Source: Thalassia testudinum
Taxonomy: Eukaryota > Streptophyta > Magnoliopsida > Alismatales > Hydrocharitaceae
Direction: 5' to 3'
Length of the DNA stretch: 64,000 nucleotides
Assembly (NCBI GenBank): GCA_037157565.1
Contig: JAZHRO010000012.1
Span: 4,800,501-4,864,500, forward strand
The position numbers and the translations under genes were made by a program. Below the pieces are notes generated by a model, which was given only the letters and a program-made list of their open reading frames with translations, searched no databases and had not been told where the DNA came from. Positions 1 to 10,578 of the stretch are shown here, one piece after another (the first letter of the stretch is position 1; each line of letters starts with the position of its first letter).

Positions 1-413
1 GAGATCCAACCGTACAGATGTGATCAGGGCGACGATTGGAGTTCAACGACTCCAAGATCGCCCTAATCAGGCATCTGTAGCATCAAATGGTGACTAGGGA
101 ACCCTAGAAGATCAAGGGCCAAGATGGTGTAAATCCGCACTTCAAATGACAAATCCGACTGCACAGATGAATTTGGATCGACGGTCGCAGCCTAACGACG
201 CAAAAATTGAGTCAATCCGACACCCGTGGCACCATCTACAACATCCAGTAGATGGACGACCAAGATGGCGCCATGTGGTGCCATCTCGGCCGCCCAAACA
301 CCCGCATGCAACCACTGAAGCCTCCGCATCTGCCCCCTCTCCGCCGTTGGATCTCGATCCAATGGTTGTGGACGGCCGCACCTAAAAACATCCGCTCAAC
401 CATCCGCACTGCG

Positions 414-465
414 TAGCGCAGCGGTCGCGAGGCGCTCCGCATTCACAAGACGCAGGTTCGAATCG
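414..465 (+). other. tRNA-like segment with Pol III A-box and B-box motifs
   Basis: TAGCGCAGCGG at 414-424 fits the A-box pattern and GGTTCGAATCG at 455-465 fits the B-box pattern, 41 bases apart as in a tRNA gene. GCGC/GCGC can form a D-stem. I could not pair a proper 7-bp acceptor stem, so this is tRNA-related rather than a tRNA gene. The same module sits at the matching place in the other family A LTRs and in the LTR of B. Confidence 0.55.
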
Positions 466-730
466 CGATCTGCGGGCGCGCGCGATTAAAGGGGACCGCC
501 CAATTGGCTACGGGTGGCTCAGATCTTCCAATAGCGCCCACGCGCTATTTCATGCGAGGCGAGGACGCGCCATCGCACACGTTGGGGCGGGCGCGCAGGA
601 ACGGGCGAAGGTGCAATCATAGCCGTCCGATCTCGCGATCGGATGGCTGTGGATGGTTGAACGTGCAGATGCGTTGAGAGAGAGAGCAACTGAGCAGGTG
701 CACGTGGGCAGTGGCCACTATGCCCACGTT

Positions 731-769
731 GGGGCTTTAGCGACAGTTTTATCCATCACTAAAGACCCC
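731..769 (+). other. U3 inverted repeat (TTTAGCGAC type)
   Basis: GGGGCTTTAGCGACAG and its imperfect complement, ending in CACTAAAGACCCC, flank a TTTTAT spacer. It lies about 55 bases upstream of the TATA box. This copy has two mismatches from G-to-A changes relative to the copies at 15315 and 21299. Confidence 0.6.
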
Positions 770-821
770 TTATTTAATGTTTTAAAGATGTAATGACCAA
801 TTTGCCCCCACTCCTTGCAAC

Positions 822-829
822 TATAAAAG
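822..829 (+). promoter_or_regulatory. TATA box of LTR-1
   Basis: TATAAAAG followed by 'gagacccc', identical in sequence and setting to the TATA box of the 3' LTR at 21390. It is the likely core promoter of the family A LTR. Confidence 0.6.
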
Positions 830-1502
830 GAGACCCCCTCCACACGAAATTCTCATCCCTTCCTTCTCTTCTCTACCTCTCCAAAGCTCAAGAGAAGCTT
901 GTCCCACACCCGGGATGCTCCTCGCGAGATAAAGTCCAAATTTTCCTCCCCCTTCGGAAGTGGATCCCGCAACGACGACGGTGTGCTGCTCCGTTCCCAT
1001 TCTTCTGCTTCGTCCTCCTTCATCCTACTCCGTCCTCCTTCATCCAGGCGTCGTCCCGTCCGGCTCTTCCTCCAAGCGATCATCGAGGAGGATAACTTCT
1101 CTCTCCCATTCTTCTTTACAGCTTTTCTAGTGTAGAATTTTCCTGCTTTCTAGTGTAATTGATTTCCCGCTTTCTAGTGTAATTTTTATTTGGTTTGATT
1201 GTATAAACATTTTGAAATATTGAATGCATGTTCTCTTTCTCTTTCTCTCTCTCTCTCTCTTTCTCTCTTTCTCTCTCTTCCTTTTAGTCTGACAGCTTCA
1301 TTAGAATTATATCGCCTCACTTTTTAAAAAATTCTAAAAAAATATAATTGCGAATATAGATTGACGTAGCCTCCTTGTGTTCGACCCAGAATTCAAATTT
1401 TGGTATAAATTTTATTTGTTGAACACGAATTCTTCGCTTTCAAGCTACAATGACAAGGTTTTAAAATCAAACACGTTAGCGTAGCAATTCGTAAGTTCAA
1501 CA

Positions 1503-2263
1503 TTAACCTTGATACATCGCTTCAGGATTTTCTCCAAGTTGCTCAGACAATGGTCGAATGAGTTCCCAAACACTGAGAAATCTTCCATAAAGACCTCTAG
1601 GTATTCCCCCACCATCTTTGAAAAGATGGCTAGCATGCAACGCTGAAAGGTAGCTGGTGCGTTGCATAACCCGAATGGCATACGACGGAACGTGAACGTG
1701 AACGTGCCATACAGGCAAGTGAATGTGGTCTTCTCTTGATCTTCAGGAGCAATTTCAACTTGGTTGTATCCTGAGTATCCATCCAGGAAGCAAAAATATT
1801 TCTGCCCTACCAATCGCTCAAGAATCTGGTCAATGAATGGCAGAGGGAAGTGATCTTTCTTGGTCACCTCATTGAGCTTCCTATAATCAATGCACACCCG
1901 CCATGCAGTGGTGTGCGGGTGGGGATGGATTCGCCACGTTCATTGGTGACAACAGTGAGCCCAGCTTTCTTGGGGACCACTTGAGTGGGGTCACCCAGGG
2001 GCTATCGGAGATAGGTAAATGATGTCAGCGTCAAGCCATTTGATGATTTCCTTTTTAACGACCGCTCGCATATTCGGGTTTAATCGTCTCTGCATCTGGC
2101 GGGAAGGCTGAGCCCCATCTTCCAGATAGATCTTGTGGGTGCAATAGGTGGGACTAATTCCTCGCAAATCTGAGATGGTCCATCCAATGGCTGTCCGATG
2201 TTCTGATAGGGTCGCGGTCAGCCTGAGTTCCTGATCCTTGGTTAGATGGGTGTTGATGATCAC
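1503..2263 (-). pseudogene. reverse transcriptase fragment of element B
   Basis: The translation shows the Athila RT landmarks: EIIKWLDADIIY before the palm, then CIDYRKLN, HFPLPFIDQ, CFLDGYSGYNQ, RMPFGLCNAPATFQRC and the catalytic box region. Two sets of changes suggest decay. The catalytic box reads FMEDF rather than the usual FMDDF. The GTFAFRRM motif contains an extra two residues (GTFTFTFRRM) from a 6-base tandem duplication. A frameshift or gap lies near 1898-1990. The frame ends just after the KVN motif because LTR-1 begins there; an open frame runs on into the LTR, but only by chance. Confidence 0.85.
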
Positions 2264-3031
2264 AGGGAAGGTCTGGTCAGGTCCAAGGAAGACATATTTG
2301 AGATTCTCGGGTAACGGCTTCAGCTCGGGCGTGGGTGGAACAACACTCTATGGGTAAGGGAAAGGTGGGAGTTGATAAACAACAATCTCCTCAAATGGTG
2401 GTTGCTGATGGTAATCAACTCTACAGAGGTCAGCATGCATAAATGAGGATGGGTCAGAACAGTCGTCACAGGGTTGGGTCTGATGGTCTGATACAGAACT
2501 AAGGGTGAGGCATTCCTCAACCAAAGGCTCCATGGGATTATGCTCCACAATCCGGTTGCAATCCAAAGACTTGGTCGCCCTAAAGATATCCAACTACATC
2601 TTCTTATCTCCGAAGGCAATTTCCATACATCCCATGTCACAGTCGATGTTTGCCTTAGCCGTAGCTAAGAAAGGTCTGCCTTAGATGATGGGTGTGTTCT
2701 TTAGTTGTTCGGGGACTTCCATGTCGAGCACCAAGAAGTCGACCGGGAAGTAGAAGTCCTTGACCCAAACAATTACGTCCTCGACAACCCCCTTCGAGGT
2801 TTTGACAGATCTATCAACCAACTGGATGGTCACAGGTGTGGGCGTCAACTCTCCAAATCCAAATTGGTGATACAGGGTCGTCAGGATCAGATTAATTGAA
2901 GCACCTAAGTCCAGGAGCGCTCTATCAAATGTCATGTCCCCGATATTGCAAGATATCAGTGGTTCTCTTAGGTCAGTTCGTTTGAGCGGAAGGTTGCTAG
3001 ATATCATGGAACTCGCTTGCTCTGAGAGCAC
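2264..3031 (-). pseudogene. aspartic protease and protease-RT linker of element B
   Basis: The protease block (about 3031-2681) reads through LLDLGASINL, with catalytic Asp, then LVDRSVK, VEDVIVWV and VDFLVLDME, as in Athila proteases. In these elements it releases Gag and Pol proteins from the polyprotein. An in-frame stop follows at the ILGRPFL position. The stretch 2640-2264 is the poorly conserved linker and holds only short broken frames. Confidence 0.8.
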
Positions 3032-3052
3032 AACCTTCCTAGGTGCTTGGGG

Positions 3053-5108
3053 TCATGGCTTACTCTTCGGCGTACAAGCATCCTTTAGGAACTTAGCGTA
3101 AGCTGGAATGTGCTTGACTGCCTCGAGGAGCCGGATATTAATCTGAACCTGCTTAAAAATTTCCAAAAGCTCCTCATTTTCGACAACAACTTTCTTTCTC
3201 TTCATCTTTTCCAAGGCCTCAGGATATGGTGTCTGGATGTGAATAGGGTTCATCTCTGGGTCCTTGGGTTTTTCCTGCTTGTCTTCATATTCGGGTATTT
3301 CAGGGGGTGAATTCACGGGAGGAGTCGGCCATTTGGGATCCTGGGTCTTGGTGCCACTTCTCAAGGTCACCGCATTCGTAGAGGCATTGGGACCATGGGT
3401 TGATCCTTGAGAAGAAGAGGAAGAAGAAGCACCAAACCCAAGGGGTGTTTGTGGGGTGGGCTGGACTATGTGGGCTTGCCCGGGATTTCCTTGGAACCAT
3501 TACGAATTGGGGCCTCTATTAATCACGTTTCGCAGGTTCGGCTGTGGCTGAGAAGGAAGGGATCCCTGTTGTTTACAATCCAACAGCTGGCTCAACTATC
3601 CCTTCACTAAAGCCATTTCCTCCTGGTGTTTTTGGTTCATGTCAGCCATCATTTTCATCAAGGTGTCCATTTGGTTTTGCGGGGGAGGGGCTGCCCTATT
3701 CAGATTATAGGGGGTCTAACCGGTGGACCTTGCTGATAGGAGGGCAGGTTTGGCTGAAGGTTTGGCCTAGGCTGGTTCTAAAATTGAGTCAGTTTCTAGT
3801 TTGTCCAAGCGAAGTTTGGGTGATTACACCATCCGGCGTTGTAGGTGTTGGAGGAGTCAGGTTTGGAATAACCTTGGATAGCCTAGACATCTTCAAAGAT
3901 AGAAGGTGCCGAGGGGGAGGGAAGAGAATAATCAGGGGTTGAGGGAGCAAAGGTCCCTCCCTGGAACATGGTCAGGGGTTGTTCCAGGTGCATCTGGCTT
4001 AGTGGCTGAACTAGGTCGACATTGTGAGCTCCCTTTGCTAGGGAGAGAGTCTGTAGCGGGTTTCTAGTTTGGTTCAACAGTTCATCTATCTTCTTATCCA
4101 CCAATTCCACTCGATCCAATTTCTTGGCAATAATATCCATGTCAACCATTCCAGAATCGCTTGTACCTCATAGATCCCACCACAGGGTTAACTGGATCAG
4201 CTGAACTAGGTCATGGAGGCATTATTGAGTGAATTTTCACTCATAGACTCGAAGAGCTCAAACATGCTCTCCTCGTCTTTGTTCAAGAAGTTTCCTCTGC
4301 ATGAGGCATCGATGAAGTTCCGAAGGTTGCTGTCTAAACCGTGATAGAAGATCTGAGCCAATTGCCACCACGAAACTTCATGGTGTGGGCATTTCCTCAA
4401 TAATTCGTTAAATCTCTCCCATGCCTCATGGAACTGCTCCCTGCCCTGGAGTGTAAAGGTGGTAATGGCTCTTTTGAGGGCATTGGTCTTTCTTATGGGG
4501 AAGAATTTCTTTAGGAATGCATGCCTCAATTCTTCCTAAGTAGAGATAGGTCTTCCTAAAGTTCTAAAACAGTGAGACGCTTTGTCTCTCAGCGAGAAGG
4601 GGAACATCTTGATCAAAATAATGTCTAGGCTGATGTTCCTAGGCTTGACAGCCCAAGCGATCCGGTCAAGGTCATCCAGGTGTTGGAAGGGGTCCTCATT
4701 TGAGCTCCCATGACAGTGGCTCTGAATTAGGCTCAAGACGTTTGGTTTTAGCTCAAAATCGTCTCCCCCCTCGAGGACCCTAAGGTGCGGTTTGATTCGA
4801 ATCGTAGAAGGATTGTAGAAGTCGCGGAGGGGCCTAGGTTGGCCCTCCGGAGGTTGTGGTGGGTCAGGTGGTGGTTGCCCCTGTAGGTTCTGCAACCGGT
4901 GGATGGCTTGCATGATTGTGTGGATCCGTTGCTGCTGAAGCTGGTGGTTTGCATTAATCTGGGCCTGGATGATGGCCATCGCATCTGGGTGAGGTTGGTC
5001 CTCAACCTCATCAACTCTGGGTTCCGCCATGTATCTAGCAAGATCAAGTCTCCTGGTTTCCCGTCCCAAAACAAACAACTCGGGATGAAGCGATAATCTC
5101 CCGTGCAT
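3053..5108 (-). pseudogene. gag of element B
   Basis: The frame from 5108 runs through an Athila Gag: the FYNPSTIRIKPHL region, NEDPFQHLDDLDRI, KMFPFSLRDKASH, then a TAG stop at 4538-4536, then FLKKFFPIRKTNAL, EAWERFNELLRKCPHH and QIFYHGLD. A Gag C-terminal motif reading YNAGWCNHPNFAW is visible on the minus strand near 3860-3810. The MTLRSGTKTQ block near 3370 and the VQINIRLLEAVKHIPAYAKFLKD block near 3120 follow. The frame is broken in several places between 3370 and 4150. Gag would form the particle that packages the element's RNA. Confidence 0.85.
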
Positions 5109-6220
5109 ACATTAGAGAAGAATAGGGAGGGATGTGGAGAGAGAGACAGATGCGAGAAGCGTGTGTGCACAAATAAGCAAACAAGCCTAGTCCCTACAGT
5201 GTATTCCTTAGGGGACCTAGAAATCTCCAAAGGAACGATCAAATCCATAGGCACGGGACCACCCTTCCCAAAGTTAATCTGGCCAGGTTGATTACGAGGG
5301 GATTGTGAGGAAGGTTCTTCCTTTGGCTTGCACCGTCGGTTCCGTAGACCCCACAACCACAATCGTTTGACACTTCCTCACAGCCCAGTCACCAGATTCT
5401 ACTAAGGGAATGAAGGCCAAGTGCCCAGCAAACAAAATCACGCCTTTCAAGACTTAAACCAGTCCTGCCTAGGGCACGTCTACTCTATTTTAATGGGGCT
5501 AAGGCAGTGCTTGTGCTCAGGTTATGTGATGAGGTGTTGATTGGGGTAGTGCCTCTTAGTTATCCAATTCAAATGTGTGTGCTCCTAACAAGACATGGTT
5601 TTCAAGCAAGGATTTAAGATGTGGTGTCTTTTAATGTTTGTCCTTACTTTAGTGTCTTTTAGGGTTGACATGTCTTAGTGTTTTCAGGCAAGTTTCAAGT
5701 GGGCACGCCAAGTTTTGCACACAACAGGTGAGAATAAATTTCCTTTAGCGTGATGAGGCTCTAGAACCCTAATTTGCTCATCCTAGAGTTCATGCAATTG
5801 CTACCAGGTGAGACGATCTTAGGGGTGAGTGATGCAGCCCAAGTCAATTCATGGTGGCTTCGCAAACACCACTCAAAAAGAAAGAGGAACACTCCAAAAA
5901 GATTAGGCCTTTAAGAATGTTAGAGTGTATTTGTTTTTGTTGGGTGATGAGTTAAGGATGAGGATCATGCAATCATTCACCATGCTGATTTTTCTAATTT
6001 AAAAATTTTTTAGATTCTTTTTTTTAAGCAAGCAAGCAACCACGAGAAAAGTAATACTCACAACCGGTCCTTGCTACGCTTACTCCATCCCCGTCGTCAC
6101 GAGTCGTGCTCCTTCATCACCCAGACACCGAGTTCCTACAATCAATCAAGTAGAGGGAGAAAATGCATTAGATGATGTGAGTATGGATGCAAAATGAAAG
6201 TGACAAAATAAATCCGTTGC
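5109..6220 (-). other. untranslated leader of element B
   Basis: This is the region between the primer-binding site and gag. The part at about 5390-5290 is closely similar to 17100-17190 of non-autonomous element A: shared GTCAAACGAT, GTGCAAGCC/GCGCAAGCC and GGAAGAACCTTC blocks. The 'agagtagacgt' block upstream is shared too. A candidate mini-exon lies at 6135-6062. I see no convincing coding sequence; the long frame over 5362-4748 is a shadow of gag. Confidence 0.6.
6062..6135 (-). other. candidate leader mini-exon of element B
   Basis: On the minus strand TTGATTGATTGTAG precedes base 6135 like a 3' splice site, and GTGAGT starts at 6061 like a 5' splice site, giving a 74-base exon about 85 bases after the primer-binding site. 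Elements D, A and F2 have the same layout. It is a motif-based prediction only. Confidence 0.4.
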
Positions 6221-6239
6221 CTCCCTGGCAACAGCGCTA
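6221..6239 (-). other. primer-binding site of element B
   Basis: On the minus strand TAGCGCTGTTGCCAGGGAG matches the TGGCGCCGTTGCCGGGGA site of element A with a few substitutions. It lies four bases after the LTR end. This site type is associated with tRNA-Asp priming in Athila elements. Confidence 0.75.
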
Positions 6240-6802
6240 AAAATGGATGTGCGCCGGATGCATTTGTTTAAATAGGTCATTATAGCTTTGCGTTCACAAC
6301 GTCGATTTTAAATATAGAAACGGACGTGAGTCCTAGTGCCGAACACAGTGAAGCATGAAATTGGGTTTTTCTATCACTTAGTTGTCACGGAAATGGTGGG
6401 TTTTTGCTTGCGTGAGAAAACACGAGAGAGGAAAGCGGGCAAGAGAGAGAGAAAGAGAGAGAGAGTAGGGTTAGAGTCTTTTGATCATAGCATTCATACA
6501 ACTCATGATAAGAAAAACTCGACAAAGAGAAAGAGACAATAGCTATATAAGAAACATCCTCATTTAGCATGCAACTCGAGTTTTTATAAATACAACAATA
6601 GACAAATGCTTAAACAAAAGTAGAGTAATGCTAGGGTAAAGAGGGAGAGAGAAAGGAGATGGTGAGCCAGCCACGATAGTGGAGGAGGGCTCCGTCAGCG
6701 GCTCGTCGACTCCGGCGATTACAAAAGGTGCTAAGGGAAGCTAGGAGTGGGGTGGAAGATTTGTAAGGGTATTGAATGCTTTACATGGGTAGTTGGAGGT
6801 GG

Positions 6803-6810
6803 TTTATATA
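6803..6810 (-). promoter_or_regulatory. TATA box of LTR B
   Basis: TATATAAA on the minus strand, about 30 bases downstream of the inverted repeat at 6867-6841. Probable core promoter of B. Confidence 0.5.
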
Positions 6811-6840
6811 GGAAGAAGGGTTTCTAACTTAAGTACGGGC

Positions 6841-6867
6841 TTTAGCGACGTCTGAGACGTCGCTAAA
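6841..6867. other. U3 inverted repeat of LTR B
   Basis: A perfect 12-bp inverted repeat, TTTAGCGACGTC and GACGTCGCTAAA, around a TGA spacer. It is the counterpart of the 15315-15353 repeat of element A. Confidence 0.7.
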
Positions 6868-7160
6868 ACCATGTCGAAAGAGTCAGTGTAGACCCTTGCC
6901 CGCAGGTCTGACACGTGTGCTACTCTTCTTCTCTTTCGCGATCCATGTGCCTTCGCTATGAGCAGTCTGATCTAAGATCAGACGACTAAGATCTCACCTG
7001 CGACACTCGTTCGGATCGTGCTTTGGGCACGCGTGTGATTACGCGTCAGCGCCTGCTTGCATCTAGAGGTGCTGTGTGGATGCAATCCACGCCGTTCGCG
7101 CCAGAATCCATGACCTTAATCAGCCGCGCCTGCTTGAGGAGTGAATTTGGTAGCGCACGG

Positions 7161-7213
7161 GGTTTCGAACTCCCACCGCTACCTTGCGGATGAAGCGCTA
7201 CCCACTGCGCTGT
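7161..7213 (-). other. tRNA-like segment in LTR B
   Basis: On the minus strand CAGCGCAGTGGGTAGCGC (A-box and D-arm like, with a GCGC/GCGC stem) is followed 41 bases later by GAGTTCGAAACC (B-box like). It occupies the same place in the LTR as the segments at 414, 14989 and 20973, although the sequence between the boxes differs strongly. Confidence 0.55.
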
Positions 7214-7841
7214 GCTCTTGACTTGTTGCGGATGAGGTGAGCTGGAGCGGTGCTGGTGGCCGTTGGATAGAAATCCAATGGTTGTGATATGCTGGAGGAT
7301 CGTAGGTGCTACGGATGTGTGGGCAATGCATAGCTCTTAGCCATCTGATCGAAGATCGGACGGCTCAGAGTGTTTCTCCAGTGTGCAGCTTGGTGAAGGG
7401 GATGCGGTGAGCACCGTTCTCAACCGTCCGATCAAAGATTGGACAGCTCAGATTCATCCTACGGTTGATGGAGGAAGTGGGGCGGTGGCTTCTACACGCT
7501 GATCTTGCACCACGTGGCAACTTTGTGGCCATTTATCATCAGATCAACAATCAGAACTTCTTGGGCCAATTGCGGGAGCTTCGGATGTCGGATTTAGTCG
7601 ATTTTGAGTTTGTTGGACTCCATTCGTCACTCTGAATCCATCCGTGCAGTCTGATTGCTCATTCTGAAGCCTGTTTTGACATGAACTTGTACAAATGGCC
7701 ATTAACATTGAATCATAAGCAATCTCAATGTGCGATGCATGTAATTCTCCCATGCCCCTTTATGGTGTGTTCTTTTGTGCATATTATCCTTAAGATAAAT
7801 CCTAATTGGCAGAATTATCACCATAAAATGTAGCATTATCA

Positions 7842-8584
7842 CCTGGTCCTGGGTATGCTAGGTCCGATTACCCGATTGCCCCTGTGAAGGCTCTAGGAGA
7901 GCGTTACCCAAGAAGATAGAAAGAAAGGAGAGCCTGCATGAGTAGGGGGAGGGTTTTGCTCTTGGTGAGATTTGGCTGACACTTAGTCGAATTCAGAAGA
8001 CCTTCCCTCACTGTGTGAAAGAGAAGGAAGAAGAAGAAGTGCTGAAGAAGAGGAAAGCCTGAAGGGAAAGAGAAGAAGAAAGACCACAACTAAGAAAGGT
8101 AGAAGAAAGGAAGAGCCGCATAAGAAGAGAAGAAGAGTTGCAGAAGGAGAGAAAGCACAAAGAGAAAGAACAGAAGAAGAAGAAGAAACAAAGAAGGCAG
8201 CACTTGAACATTTAAGGCATCTGATCTCTGAAGAAGACGTCAGATTACTGTGCAGATATTTAGTTCTGATTACTGAGTCATTATTGATTACTATACATAT
8301 AACTATACAAAATAATTGGTGATCTAAATCACCATTATTTTGTTATAGATCTTTTTTTTTATCATGCCGAATTCTTGTTACACTCTTGTTTTCTATTGAT
8401 TATCATTTCTAAGTAATTCATTTGATTTAAATTTTGTGTTCAATTACATTAATTGTTGAGATTAGTGTATGAATTCCTATTTGCTCCCAGTGAATAACCT
8501 CAGATTTCATTCGAGTATAAATTTTATCTGTTTTCATGCTGATTCAACCTATACTAAGATGCATTATGACTTTTAAAACACAAT
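7842..8584 (+). repeat. 3' part of an F-type LTR (fragment C)
   Basis: It begins 'cctggtcctgg', followed by the 'gattacccgattgccc...ctctaggagagcg' block found at 31126 and 51490, then a GA-rich tract (about 8020-8190), 'agacgtcagatt' and a 'gagtataaattttatctgtttt' type end. The last 20-30 bases of the LTR are missing where it joins the D LTR remnant. It is the oldest layer at this end and the target of B. Confidence 0.7.
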
Positions 8585-8891
8585 TTTAGGGTGAGCTTAA
8601 AAGGAAGGCAGTTCCTATCACCTAGGGTTTAGCTATCAAGTAGTTGTTTTCCCGCTATCAACTTATGATTGCCCCTTTATTTCAAGAACCCAAAAAAATG
8701 ATATACTTACAAATCAAAAAGAAAGTTGATTTCCGCATTTCAAGTAAGAGAAGTATTTCGCAAACAAAATTGCCTCCTTGGACGACCCTAGATACCCCAC
8801 TATCTAGGTTAGAAATTTTAAAAGTGACTCGATTTTTGTGCGTTACAATGACTAAAACATTACTTTTACAAACCATGCAAAAATCCTATCA
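8585..8891 (+). repeat. 5' LTR remnant of element D
   Basis: It matches the last 300 or so bases of the D 3' LTR (27541-27845) through 'agggtgagctta...cctatcacctagggtttagctat' and 'acttttacaaacca'. Only this terminal piece remains; the rest was lost where it meets fragment C. The two D LTR ends are clearly diverged, which makes D old. Confidence 0.75.
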
Positions 8892-8897
8892 CTTTTT

Positions 8898-8914
8898 TGC
8901 ACCGTTGTCGGGGA
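8898..8914 (+). other. primer-binding site of element D
   Basis: TGCACCGTTGTCGGGGA matches the TGGCACCGTTGCCGGGGA site of F2 with one missing G and one transition. It lies a few bases after the LTR end. Confidence 0.7.
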
Positions 8915-10578
8915 GGCACGACTTTGTATTCATTTAGTCTCTTGCTTGATAAGTGGATCTCATCCCCGTGTCTTTCTCTTTCTCATGTGTGTAGGAACTA
9001 CAAGAAGCAAGAGGGATTCTTGGAAGAAGATCTCCAATTTCCTTTTCTTCCCACAAAAATTCAAGTTGGTTCCTCTTTGAAGTCACACCTAGCCCTAAAA
9101 AAATATCAAAACACATTAAACTTGGCTTTCAGGACCTCAAACAATTAAGGTAAGTGGAGTGGCTTCATTTAAAATCAATTGATTGCTTGTTTGCATCACT
9201 AAACACCACTCCACTTCAAGTGTTGGTAGTCTGATTTTTGGGTCCAAACTTTTGTCTGGACTTCAAAAATCAATTCCCAACACCACATGCCTCTAAAAAT
9301 CTTGAAATTTCACCCATTGATTCCAATTCAAGTTTGCAACATCTGTTCCAAATGTCAAACTAATTGCATTTGTATTGAATTTTTAAAAATTCATAGACTG
9401 TAGAGGGGTCACACCATTTAATCTTTCTATTTTGCTACTGTCTGCAAATTTAAGAATTTTTATACTCATCCAATTTTTTTGAAATTTAGCTTTTTGGAAT
9501 CCTTGTAAAATTATACACATCACATAAAATCACAAGAATTTTCTGAGGCCAGTGGTGGTACTGAAAAGTCCGAAATACGCTCGGGTATCATTTCTAGACT
9601 TTGACACCAGCACAAAGAAAAATTCAAAAAAAATATCAAAAAATTTCTAAAATCCTAAAAAAATATTTTTTAGAATCCTTGTTTGATTTACCATGCAATA
9701 GTGGTATTGTTTATATTGTTTGGACCACTACTTAAACTGAAAGCTTAAAACAAACTCATTAATAGTTAAATTTCTACTTAGGATTTAATTGATTAGAGTT
9801 TCTTTTCATTTCTAGAGACCAACAAATTAAAGGAAACTTATCTTCACCAATACAACTTGATTTCCTTTTATTTGTACAATCAAAAATTGTTTGAAGCCTT
9901 AAAAAAAAAATCCCAAAATACACTAATCTAAATCAAATTCTAAAAGAAGAAAAACAAACAAAATTTGTGTGACAACTTGTTTACTATTGGAATCACTTTC
10001 CAATCTTGCACACACTAAAAATTTGAAATAACAGGGCATTACCCAAATCAATGCTCTCCACATTCCATGTGCACTCTAGTCTCCTAGACCTAACTAAAAA
10101 TTATAGCAATTTGACCCCTAAGGTTTCATCAACTTAGGCTTGCTATATAGGTTTTAAGTTTTCTCTAGTTAATACCAATTCTGTCATTTATATCTGGTGT
10201 CAAGATGAGGGGCCATGTCAAACAACCAGGCGCGGGTTTGTACAAGCCCCTTGGAATTTTCCTAGGAAATGCTTGGGCCCAAACCACCCCTTATGCAACT
10301 TAGCCAGATTTGTTGATAGAACGGGTATTCCCTATTGATTTCTTATTTCCTAAGTAGATCAAGTCCTAGGTCAAATTTTAGGGAGTCACATTTAAGTTAG
10401 GTCTAGAATTTTGTTTGAGTTGCACACTTCCTCTCATCTCTCTCTCTCTTCTCCTCCCCTCCAATTCTTCCAAAAAAAAAAGTGCATGCACGGGCGAAGG
10501 TCCTAGAACCCACATCTTGAGGGACCATCTGATTTTTCCCCCCGCACCAGAAAATCTTTGTTTTCTTCTTCTAACAAT
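8915..10578 (+). other. untranslated leader of element D
   Basis: AT-rich DNA with no convincing gene. A candidate mini-exon lies at 8995-9149. A pyrimidine tract ending in CAG at 10548-10550 looks like a 3' splice site 28 bases before the gag ATG, so an intron from 9150 to 10550 is possible. CT-rich DNA near 10430-10470 precedes gag. Confidence 0.5.
8995..9149 (+). other. candidate leader mini-exon of element D
   Basis: A pyrimidine-rich stretch ending in GTAG at 8991-8994 precedes it, and AAG|GTAAGT at 9147-9155 is a near-perfect plant 5' splice site. The 155-base exon starts about 80 bases after the primer-binding site, as in elements A, B and F2. Confidence 0.45.

Larger units (their letters stand above)
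1..1502 (+). repeat. LTR of Athila-like family A (LTR-1), left end outside window
   Basis: This stretch aligns with the LTRs at 14394-16149 and 20370-22120 from about 190 bases into those LTRs, but is clearly more diverged. It holds the same modules in the same order: a tRNA-like segment, an inverted repeat, a TATA box, a pyrimidine-rich leader with a CT microsatellite near 1231-1290, and the terminal 'cacgttagcgtag' block. No primer-binding site follows the end near 1502. The minus-strand reverse transcriptase of element B starts at once, so this is either the 3' LTR of an element lying to the left or a solo LTR inserted into B. The last 20 bases are diverged, so the exact end is uncertain by a few bases. 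Confidence 0.85.
1503..7841 (-). mobile_element. Athila-like Ty3/gypsy element B, truncated at its 3' side
   Basis: On the minus strand the order is LTR (7841-6244), primer-binding site, untranslated leader, gag, protease, reverse transcriptase. RNase H, integrase and the 3' LTR are not in the window because LTR-1 interrupts the reverse transcriptase. The gag (LFPFSLRDKA, PHHEV motifs), the protease DLGASINL motif and the RT signature are typical of the Athila lineage. All coding parts carry stops and frameshifts. On the right, B abuts an F-type LTR fragment exactly where 'cctgg' occurs in that LTR, so B probably inserted there; the matching duplication would be outside the window. Confidence 0.85.
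6244..7841 (-). repeat. 5' LTR of element B
   Basis: On the minus strand it begins TGATAATGCTACA at 7841 and ends CATCCA at 6244, about 1.6 kb. It is a diverged relative of the family A LTR: shared 'attacatgcatc' block near the start, shared region around 7560-7700, tRNA-like segment, TTTAGCGAC inverted repeat and TATA box in the same order. No second LTR of B is in the window. Confidence 0.7.

Noticed and set aside
414..480. A functional tRNA gene
   Set aside because: A- and B-box motifs are present but no 7-bp acceptor stem or standard anticodon arm could be paired, in any of the four LTRs.
4748..5362. 204-aa minus-strand frame over the B leader and gag start
   Set aside because: Only its first part overlaps the A/B shared leader; the rest is gag in another frame.
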